Positions 55,979 to 64,000 of a stretch of DNA of 64,000 bases are shown piece by piece. The DNA lies in NCBI GenBank assembly GCA_019916065.1, contig CM034237.1, forward strand, positions 26,408,340 to 26,472,339, given 5' to 3'. The notes under the pieces were generated by a model, which made no database searches, was not told where the DNA came from, and saw nothing but the letters and a program-made list of their open reading frames with translations. The stretch comes from Vitellaria paradoxa. Taxonomy: Eukaryota; Streptophyta; Magnoliopsida; Ericales; Sapotaceae. Position 1 is the first letter of the stretch. Each line of letters starts with the position of its first letter. A program made the translations under genes and the position numbers.

Positions 55979-58191
55979 CTTTCAACAGTTTGATGTAATA
56001 TACAAATACAGTTATGCTTCCTTCTGATGTATATGTATTCCCAATTTTATTCCCTCTTTGAGGTTCATTCTTAATAACCTGTCAAATGATGGGCAAGCCT
56101 AGCAATTTGGGGGGAGTGGTGTTTGTATATTTATTTTGTATTGACTCTTGTAACATACATTTTTGAGTAATCGTTTGGAATGCACAAGTCATTTTATCAT
56201 CCACAAGTTTATGATTGCCTTGGTTCCCTGTTTCTTGAACCTTTTTATTGGGATTTGAGGGGATGAAATTGTGCTAATTTGGGATTTTTTTTTCTTTTGC
56301 CATGTGGATTGCCTCACAGTGACTGAATGAATTCACATCTGATTATAATCTCCCATGAACTGAGCCTTGTATTGTCCTATTACAATAATATATGCATCAA
56401 TACTTTATGGCTTCAAAGTGGAATGGCTGCCTAGGTATCGTCACATTAATCATCTTATGGCCGCAATAGGGTGGGAGAAGATAACGAGTGAGATATGGAA
56501 TTCAATGGTTAATGTAGTTAGGCCAGTGAGGTGTGTTGTTTGAAGTTTGCAACTTTGAACTCTTTTACACTGGCACAGTTCTCATCAACCTGGAAGATTA
56601 CTTCTCAGAACCACTGTAATAGATTTATGCTGCGTACAAAGAATTTTGAAAAAAACTTGTCTGTCATGAGTCCATAAACAGTACAAAGAATTTTGAAAGA
56701 AACTTGTATGTCATGAGTCCATAAAAAATGCTAGTTCGGCAATAGACCATTGATTTTCTTTTTTTTTTTTTTAAAGACAAAACGTATTATCTATATGCTG
56801 AAGGGAGAAAAAAAAAAAAAAAACTGATTGTGAAAATACTGGTAATCAAATCGGATAATTGTTTTATCTCAGCTTAAAACTGTGTTATCATTATGTTTAT
56901 ATGATTTCAACTTATTTAAATTTATCATAGAAGCTTAAAAACTTTTTTGTGAATTATTAAAATTATCTAAATCTAATTTATGATTAAAGACTTAATATAT
57001 CTAAATAAGTTATGTATTAAACTTATATATTTATCTAATAATATTTTAACAATTATATATGTTTCTTTTATAAAAAATTACTTATTTAATTATGTAAGTT
57101 TAATTTTTTTTTAATTTATAATTGGAATACAAAACTATATCTCACATTGCTTGTGGGAATTATGCCCCCATCACCGATTCACATATAAACTCAGATGTGA
57201 TATAAAAAGATAGGTCTACAAATATTACTTACTTTTATATTCAACGCCATGTCTTTGGTTGGAGAAAAATATTTTATTTTTCACACTCATGTTTTAGTGT
57301 GTGGAAAATGTGTAAAAAAAATAATAAATGAGTATTTTTATTTATTTGTTTATTTTTTTAATTTCTAAATATAACTAGTTGGTACAAAAATAAAACTTAT
57401 CCAATTATAAAACATGACAAAAACACAGAACTTCTAAGTGGCTTCCTATGGGAAACGTGGCCTGTAATTTCGAAACCATAGGTATCTATTAACTGTTTGG
57501 TACATTTAGCTAATTTGATTTATGATAATTAATTAATATTGTTATCAAGTGATATGGTATATATATCTCAAGCTCTCAAAAGTCATCCATTCAATTTATC
57601 ACATGGTAACTTAAGTTTACATTTAGATAGTTCAAAAAATAAAAAATGTCATATGGTTCAAAATCGGGCAGTTTTAGGCTTTTACATGATAAATTTAAAT
57701 AAATTTACATTTAGATAATTTTCGTAGTTTTGCAAGTATTTTTACAATTATTATTATTATTTTTTAACAACACTTGGATAATATGTTTTGTCATTAACAG
57801 TAAAGCCCAAAAAAAAAAAAAAAAAAAAAATTGAGAGGGTGGAATGGTAATAAGTATATAATATCTTTTTCCCACAATTCAAATAAATAAATATAGTTTT
57901 CTTCCGAATCTCGAACTATATAACTAAACAACGTTATACATATATACCAAAACAAATATTAGGGTAAACATGCAATATACATTGCGTATGGATGTTGTTT
58001 ATCTACATAATTAAATTATTAGACAGATATGCAATTTTGTATCATTACGTGCAGGGATAGAATTACTTATGGTTCATATGGGATCATATTTCTTTCATAA
58101 TCTTAGACATTTTGCTAGAAGTCCTACATTTTTATTTAAAAAATTTCATGCATAAGAGGGCCTCTTTCTCTCTCTCTCTCTCTAAAGTGTT
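55979..58191. other. 3' flank of the PPR gene, no further gene recognised
   Basis: The first 200 bp are probably 3' UTR. A repeated GTACAAAGAATTTTGAAA(A/G)AAACTTGT followed by GTC-ATGAGTCCATAAA occurs at about 56633 and 56682. The rest is AT-rich with T, A and CT runs (56756-56773, 57807-57829, 58164-58183). I see no coding sequence. Confidence 0.5.
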
Positions 58192-58208
58192 TTTCCAACT
58201 CCATTCTT

Positions 58209-58471
58209 CTGGTACGTGAAAATCCGCAGCCGCTACCCCGTACTGGGGTGCGCACAGGGCAAAGCACGCTCCAGGACCCTAGCCGGCAAAAGTCCCTGGA
58301 GAGTTAACCAGCCTAGGCAAGACCTGGCTGACCGGCACGACCGAGAGGAGGCCTTTAGGCACCCGCCATTACAGCGGTAACCCACCCCCCGTGGGGGAGT
58401 CGAACCCGGAACCTCGAGAGACCCAAGCTCTAAGGCGAGCCCGACTTCCACTCGGCCACCCCCGTGGGGGC
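58209..58471 (-). mobile_element. tRNA-derived SINE with 17-bp target duplication
   Basis: TTTCCAACTCCATTCTT occurs on both sides (58192-58208 and 58472-58488). On the minus strand the 5' part is tRNA-like: GGGGTGGCCGAGTGG (A-box) and CCGGGTTCGACTCCCCC (B-box). The 263-bp insert is strikingly GC-rich against its AT-rich surroundings. The head resembles Au-type plant SINEs from memory. The exact duplication and intact boxes suggest a fairly recent insertion. The 93-codon frame inside it is an artefact. Confidence 0.88.
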
Positions 58472-58488
58472 TTTCCAACTCCATTCTT

Positions 58489-58755
58489 GTATGCATGTCT
58501 GATTGTCCAGGCATGTATAGTACTTTATGTACATGTGTGCAATCAACTGAGCACTGGGTATTATAAAATTATGAGAAAATTAATAAGGAAAGAAAAATAT
58601 AAATGGACTTCAATTTGAAAGGGAAAAAAAAAAAAAAAAAGAAGAGAAACAGAAAGAAAGAAATCTTAAACATGTACGAGAGAAAACAGTTAGTATCCCT
58701 AACTTTGATTCTCCATTTCCAACTCTTTTAATATTCCCGCGAGAAATGGAATTAA
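58489..58755. other. short flank, no gene
   Basis: AT-rich with an A run at 58623-58640. Confidence 0.5.
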
Positions 58756-58967
58756 TGTTATATTAGAAGTTATTTGGATTAGTTTGTTACTGTCAGCTTT
58801 ATGACAATTATTGTCATTAGTTAGATAGGTTAGTTATTTTTAGTAACTACCATATATTCAAGTATTGTATCAGTCAAGCATTGTATCAGAAAATTATCAA
58901 GGAAAATTTCAAAAATTATCAGGGAAAATTTCGTCTTTTCTGTTCATGTTCTTCACAAAATTTGACA
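58756..58967 (+). repeat. 5' LTR of the small copia element
   Basis: TG...CA ends, 212 bp. Its last about 100 bp (ATTCAAGTATTGTATCAG...CTTCACAAAATTTGACA) recur at 63209-63280. Confidence 0.75.
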
Positions 58968-58979
58968 TGGTATGAGAGT
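58968..58979 (+). other. primer-binding site of the small copia element
   Basis: TGGTATGAGAGT directly follows the LTR and differs from the usual TGGTATCAGAGC type by few bases. Its last three bases (AGT) form the CACTA target duplication. Confidence 0.7.
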
Positions 58980-58999
58980 CACTACTACAAAAAAGCTGA

Positions 59000-60060
59000 T
59001 TACCACTTGACCATTACCAACCGAATATAATCGGTTGGTAAATACCAACCGACTACCAACACATTATCAACCGATGTAAAAATTGCTAAAATTTAGATAA
59101 TTATCAACTCCTTACTGACTGATCCAATTCGGTTGCTAAATTTTCGGTTGATAATCAGTTGTTATATTGGCGGGAAATTTTTTACCAACCGATTATCAAC
59201 TACTTACAACTGGTTGGTACATATTTCAGTTGGTAATCAGTTGGTAATCTGGCGGGAAGATTTTTCCCACCAAATTACTAATGGATTACCCACTGAATAG
59301 TGTAGTTGTTAGATATTTCGGTTGGTTCTTCGGTTGATAATTTGATGGTTAAATTATTACCAACCGCATTACCAACCACAATGCTCGGCTGGTCATGTAA
59401 TCACCTTATGGGCAAATTAATACCAACCGCATTGCCAACTTGTAGGTTAGTTGGTAATTTATTTAGTTAGTATTTAGTTGGTATTCCGTTCGTAATTCGA
59501 TAGCAATGTATCAAGAATATATTTAGCAACCCAATTATCAACAGACAGTATCCTTTATTAATTTATTTGGTTGGTTATCGGTTCGTAATCCATTGGTAAT
59601 GAAGTGTAAATATATTTACCAACTGCATTAACCACAGCCTTTAGCGGTTGGTAATGTAGTCGGGTGGTATTCTGGTGGTAATCTGTTAGTAATCAAGCAG
59701 AAAAAGTATACTAACCAAAATATCAAATGGATTTTTCGGTTGGGAATCTATTGATAATCGGTTGGTAATCTATTAGGAATATATATACCAACAGAATAAT
59801 GTATTCCGTTGGTAATCAGTTAGTAATCTAGCGAGAATATATTTACCAAACAAATTAACGACTGAGCTTATCGGCTAGTAATATAATCGGTTGGTAATCA
59901 GTTGGTAATCCAATGAGAAAATATTTTACCAACGTACTTACCAATGGAATGGTTTGGTTGATAATGTCATCGGTTGATATTTGGTTGGTAATAGGGTGAG
60001 AAAATATTTTTACCAACCAAATTACCAACTAATTATCAACTAATTACCAACCAAAAATTT
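59000..60060. repeat. left subterminal repeat array of the CACTA element
   Basis: Dozens of short motifs of the form (C)GGTTGGTAAT and ATTACCAACCG alternate in orientation. They also form many potential hairpins. Confidence 0.85.
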
Positions 60061-60586
60061 TACAATTTGCATTGAACATTAAAAAAAAAAGAAATTTCTA
60101 ATTTCAATATTTTTATAATTAATTTTATATTAAGAAATATTTGTAATTAATTATATATATTTATATATGGCATGAAATGGTTTCATGATTTATTTGGTTC
60201 ATGTGATACAGCCTTTAGATAAGTAAATTCATGCGTTTTTTGATAACATGGTATGGTTCATACATATTAGGTTCGGTGTTTATATATATATATATTATGT
60301 GTATGGTTCATACATATTGCATATAATTTAATTGACTAGGAGGAAAAGATTTTATACAATTTATATTGGTAATATTAAATTTTCATATTAATGAATTAGT
60401 AATAAATGCATGTTAGGATTATAATTGTTTAAGACACAGGGTTTAGGGTATATGATTTTCAAAATCGGACAAGTTTAGATAATCAAATTGTTTATGGATT
60501 CTAAAATTTACTTCTATTTTTTTAATCTTTTTTCTTGTATATATTTTTTGCTGTAAGAATTCGCGTGTAAACACCTAAGTTAGTAA

Positions 60587-61414
60587 GGTCCCGTTTGGTA
60601 ACGTTTCCATTTTCTATTTTTCTGTTTATGTTTTCAAAATTTTGTAAACTCGCAACAAAAATATGTTTGATAAACCTGTTTACGTTTTTTTGTTTACAAA
60701 AAGAAAAATGAAAACACAAACAAAAAAACGTAAACAGAAAAAATGTGTTTTCACTCTGGTTTTCTTTTCTGTTGCCAATATTTTGTCAATTTTAAAACTT
60801 TGTCTATTTTTGTAACATTAAATAAAAATAAATTATTTTATTCAAATATTTTTTTAAAGTAAGTTATTCTAATAAATAATATAATTAAATTCAAAAAATT
60901 AATTAAAAAATTAATTAATATTATTTTTAATAAATAATAAAACTAAATTAATTAATTTAATTTAATAATTAATTATTGCTAAATTAGCTGAAATAAATAT
61001 CATAATTAATTTATTTAATTTAATAATTAAATTAATTTATATAAAATTATCGAACTTAAGAACTTAAGGTAGTAAAGCTTAAAAATCGAAAGAAAACCCA
61101 GTGTATAAGTGATATGTAACAAAATTTAGACAAGAATGAAAAAAACTTATTTTTTTAATTAATACTAACTAGTTACTAAAATGTTAACATTTTAATTTTT
61201 TGTTAATTTAATATTTTTACCCTTTTAAAGCTTAAACAATTTTTAAAACAAAAAAATAAATTTAATAATTTAAGAAAAAAAATTAAAAAGGTAAGTGACT
61301 AGTTTTTTTGACTAAACGTTATCTTAATTATAAAAAAAAAATTATTTGCCAAAAGAAAAAGGTCAAAAAAATTTATTTGTAAATTTTAGTTGATTTTGCC
61401 AACTAAACACAACC
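60587..61414. mobile_element. Tourist-like element nested in the CACTA transposon
   Basis: The left end is GGTCCCGTTTGGTAACG and the right end, reversed, is GGTTGTGTTTAGTTGGC. TAA flanks at 60584-60586 and 61415-61417. The first 250 bp match the reversed right end of the element at 7403-8314. There is no coding sequence; the short minus-strand frame at 60522-60719 is not a gene. Confidence 0.68.
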
Positions 61415-61937
61415 TAAATATGTGGTGCTTGGTTTAAAAAAATAAAAATAAAAATTAGTGTGAAAATATAATAAAAGTTAGAAAAATTAATAAAATTTAG
61501 AATAATTGTTTAGTGTAATTTAATATTAATTATATTAAAGTAACATTATTTTAAATTTAAAAATAAAAATAACAAATATTATTTATTAATTTTAAGCAAT
61601 TTCATTTCTTTATCTTTTTAGAACTTATTTCCAAATATAGTCACCTAAAATATTTTTTTTATTAGAAATAAATTCTTAAAATAGTTTTCAAAAATTTTAC
61701 TTTTTAAAAATAATTTTCTAAAACTAAAACTAAATGCGACCAAATTATTTAGAATATGTATTAAATATGTGCTACACATACGAATTGGAGGAAAATAAAA
61801 AAACATTTAAAATTATTTTTAGTTAAATATAATAGTTATTCATAAATTATTTACTAAATATCTATATAGTTTCATGTATTGTTTATGATTTCAAATTATT
61901 GAAACAAAAGTTAAAATAATTAACTAAAAAAAATAAT

Positions 61938-62138
61938 TTTTTTATCACTTTTGCTAACTAATTAGTCTATAAAGGGGCACTTCTTGCAACTAATTAGTTA
62001 GCAAAAGTGTTAAAAAATTATAACAAAAAAGTTAAAGTAATTAAATAAAAATCATAAATTTTTTTATCATTTTTGGCGACCAATTGGTCGCTAAAGGAGT
62101 ACCTTTGCCAACCAACTGGTTGCCAAAAATGATAAAGG
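61938..62138. repeat. two related inverted repeats inside the CACTA element
   Basis: The first arms are TTATCACTTTTGCTAACTAA (61942 onwards) and the near-exact reverse near 61989-62012. The second are TTATCATTTTTGGCGACCAA (62063 onwards) and its reverse at 62102-62136. Loop sequences both contain AAAGG and a short spacer, so one arose by duplication of the other. Confidence 0.7.
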
Positions 62139-62182
62139 TTTGTTTATATATACAAAAAAGTATAAAATATATATGCAAATAA

Positions 62183-62250
62183 TAGCTTGGCCTAGTGGCC
62201 AACCACATGAACTTCCAAAGAAATGACACGAGTTCGAATCTCAGCAACAA
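62183..62250 (+). repeat. tRNA-like SINE fragment inside the CACTA element
   Basis: GCTTGGCCTAGTGGCCAACC resembles an A-box and CGAGTTCGAATCTC is a B-box, at normal tRNA spacing of about 45 bp. The 5' end and tail are not clear. Confidence 0.5.
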
Positions 62251-62297
62251 CAATCAAAATCTCAAAAATATAGATTTAACATGTGATGCGCAATCGT

Positions 62298-62365
62298 AAG
62301 CCGACACGTGGTGGAATCATAGGTCGACACGTGGCAGAATCATATGTAGATACATGGCATAACAC
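62298..62365. repeat. 23-bp tandem repeats with CACGTG cores
   Basis: AAGCCGACACGTGGTGGAATC and AGGTCGACACGTGGCAGAATC repeat at a 23-bp period (62298 and 62321). A third decayed unit is ATGTAGATACATGGCATAAC. A further GCCACGTGGC lies at 62404-62413. Confidence 0.7.
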
Positions 62366-62439
62366 AAGTTGCCATGTGACATGATGACAAGTCAGCAAAT
62401 GATGCCACGTGGCGCCACATTTGAATTTTTATTTTTTTA

Positions 62440-62915
62440 AGCAATTGGTAATTACCAAGTACATTTCGGTTGGTATATTACCAACTGACATTTCGGTGGG
62501 CAAAATACCAACTAACAATATCGGTTGCTACAAAGCAAATTTCGGTTGGTATATTATGAAATATCAATTTAATAGTCAATAACAAATTACCAACCAAAAG
62601 TTAAACAATACCAACTAACAAATCGGTTGGCAATTACCAACTGAAGAATTAGTTGGCAATAACAACTTTGGTTGGTAATTACCAACCAAAATTTTGAAAC
62701 TTAATTTCATACTAATAAGAAATTACCAACAGATTTATTTAATTTACTAACCGAAATTCAGTTGGTAATTACCAACCGACCTTAAAAATTTTGGTTAATA
62801 AATATTACCAACTAGGGTTTTTGCCACCGACCAAAATTGGTTAGTAATCAGTTGGTAATCCATGATTACCAACTGAATTTGGCTTATTACCAACTGATTT
62901 TGTCAGTTGGTAATC
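62440..62915. repeat. right subterminal repeat array of the CACTA element
   Basis: Repeated TTGGTAATTACCAAC-type motifs up to the right terminus, mirroring the left side. Confidence 0.85.
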
Positions 62916-62984
62916 AGCCTTTTTCTAGTAGTGAGTAATCTCAGGATCACCAAGTTTTATCTGAAATCAAGTTCAGATTTCGTT

Positions 62985-63205
62985 CTATAGATGGCAGCCC
63001 CAACAAATCAAGTGCAAAGAGTTCAAATACAAATCACGAAAATCCAACAGATCCACTTTTCTTGCATCACGGAGACAACCTGGCCTGATGCAGTTCCTGT
63101 TTCTCAACCTTTAGCAGTGAAAATTATGGCCCTGCAAAGAACAAGATAGGTTTTGTTGATGGTACTATTGAACAACCTTTGGATTCATCTCATCCAAATT
63201 ATATC
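62985..63205 (+). pseudogene. copia gag N-terminal remnant
   Basis: The ATG at 62992 opens MAAPTNQVQRVQIQITKIQQ. In the neighbouring frame DPLFLHHGDN, SENYGPAKNKIGFVDGTIEQ and SSHPNY match the N-terminal part of plant copia gag (the DUF4219/UBN2 type region). At least one frameshift and a deletion of the middle part are present. It directly precedes the 3' LTR remnant. Confidence 0.7.
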
Positions 63206-63280
63206 ATTCAAGTATTGTACCAGAAAATTATCAAGGAATTTTTTTTTTTTTTCTCTTCATATTCTTCACAAAATCTGACA

Positions 63281-64000
63281 TGTTGGTGCAACTGTTGCAA
63301 TAGAATTTTCAACGCTAGTTCTTGAGCATTTGTATCCTATTATTTACAGGCAAGTGATATTTCCACTCCCGTTATCTTTCCCTCCACTACGCACATTCTC
63401 TCTTAAATGATGCTACAAACTTAACCTCGCTATATCTCACGATTTAAGAAGCCTTAATACAAATATAAATACAATCCATAAATGGACACAAATTAATATA
63501 GCGATTTTAAGAAAAGAAATGGGAAGACAAACACGATAAAGATATATGAGAAAAAATTAATTTTTATTAATTATATATAGGAATATAACATGCACAATAA
63601 AAATAATTCAGCGCCATTTAATAAAAATATAAGATAATAAATTTTATAATTTTATAGATTTTGGTTAGTCATATTTAAGTTTGTTTTAGTCAATAGTTTG
63701 AAAAATGATAAAATAATTGAATATATGAATGTCCCGTGATATGTTCAATACGTATCTTGAAATATCTGATTAATATATGTATATAATATGTATCGAATAT
63801 AGTTACAATATTTATTTTAAAATGTCTATATTTCATAGCTCGCAACTAATATATTCTCGCGAAATATCCATTTATATGAAGTTCAATCAATAACAAATAT
63901 ATCTCATAGTAAAAACAAATCAAAATTGGCAGAAATTGACAAGAAGCTAAATGGCATTGGCGGACGCACGAAGCGCCGAGTGTAGGCGAAGGCCTACACT
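63281..64000. other. AT-rich flank at the window end, no gene recognised
   Basis: No open frame with recognisable motifs. The last 40 bp (GGACGCACGAAGCGCCGAG onwards) become GC-rich and may be the edge of another element running off the window. Confidence 0.4.

Larger units (their letters stand above)
58980..62933. mobile_element. non-autonomous CACTA (En/Spm) transposon, 3954 bp
   Basis: The ends are CACTACTACAAAAAAGCTGA and, reversed, CACTACTAGAAAAAGGCTGA. AGT flanks both sides (58977-58979 and 62934-62936), the 3-bp duplication of the superfamily. Both subterminal regions (about 59000-60060 and 62440-62915) are dense arrays of TTGGTAAT / ATTACCAAC motifs in both orientations, typical of transposase-binding repeats. 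No transposase frame exists. The interior holds a Tourist-like element, two hairpins and a SINE-like piece. Confidence 0.93.
58756..63280 (+). mobile_element. deleted Ty1/copia element carrying a CACTA insertion
   Basis: The left LTR (58756-58967) starts TGTTATATTAGAAG and ends AAAATTTGACA. It is followed by TGGTATGAGAGT (58968-58979), a tRNA-Met-type primer-binding site. A CACTA transposon is inserted at that point. To its right are a gag N-terminal remnant and a 3' LTR remnant (about 63195-63280) ending AAAATCTGACA. Outside the CACTA insert only about 280 bp of interior remain, so this is a deletion derivative. Confidence 0.78.

Noticed and set aside
58233..58514. 93-codon GC-rich open frame on the minus strand
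   Set aside because: It lies inside the SINE and its target duplication. It reflects the GC-rich tRNA-like sequence, not a gene.
61420..61745. further MITE with GGTGCTTGGTTT / GGTCGCATTTAG ends
   Set aside because: The ends are only loosely complementary and no matching flanking duplication was found.
62183..62250. possible true tRNA gene
   Set aside because: A- and B-box spacing fits, but no clean cloverleaf arms or acceptor stem could be built by eye, and it lies inside a transposon. Kept as SINE-like.
63960..64000. GC-rich end of the window as an exon
   Set aside because: Only 40 bp are visible, with no frame or splice evidence. It more likely belongs to another repeat.

Overview
This is a nuclear plant (angiosperm, probably dicot) window dominated by transposable elements. 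The evidence is plant-type Ty3/gypsy (Tat-like and chromovirus), Ty1/copia, hAT, CACTA and Tourist-like elements, a tRNA-derived SINE, one P-class pentatricopeptide repeat (PPR) gene, and AT-rich flanks. I cannot name the species. The only gene that looks intact is the PPR gene (start 54014, end 55978, + strand). Almost everything else is mobile DNA in various states of decay.

Layout. 1-6974: a Tat-like gypsy element on the minus strand (gag, protease, RT, two RNase H regions, integrase, one LTR at 6047-6974). It is broken by frameshifts and by loss of catalytic residues, and its 3' LTR is off the left edge. 7403-8314: an AT-rich Tourist-like element. About 9380-11873: a diverged duplicate of about 52430-55045, carrying a gypsy LTR and a truncated PPR pseudogene. 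11874-26190: a stack of LTR-derived insertions. An outer LTR-like sequence (called E) is split by a 3.9-kb solo LTR (F1, 13990-17871), a collapsed chromovirus (D, 18301-21963) and a solo LTR (A, 23288-25680). 26963-37733: a dead hAT transposase gene split by solo LTR B (27075-29734) and by a copia element (31094-36480), with a small Tourist-like MITE in its 3' part. 37818-43234: solo LTR C, itself split by a second 3.7-kb solo LTR (F2). 43960-45012: a foldback element. 46630-53160: a truncated gypsy element on the minus strand, carrying a hAT-like MITE and a tiny poly(A)-only insertion. 53975-55978: the PPR gene. 58209-58471: a SINE. 58756-63280: a deleted copia element whose primer-binding site was hit by a 4-kb non-autonomous CACTA transposon.

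Many boundaries are supported by target-site duplications (TSDs) read directly from the sequence (AAAAG, GAGAT, GGCAA, ATGTC, CATTT, GTGCA/GTGCT, ATTTGTAG, AGT, TAA and a 17-bp SINE duplication), so the order of insertions can be reconstructed.

No obvious new multigene system is present. The most interesting signal is a two-hairpin module shared by four otherwise diverged LTRs (A, B, C, D), with covarying stem bases, a constant 7-nt loop core and nearly constant spacing. A second 21-nt motif is shared by LTRs A, B, C and E about 300-375 bp inside their 3' ends. All comparisons were made by eye; no alignment or database search was run.
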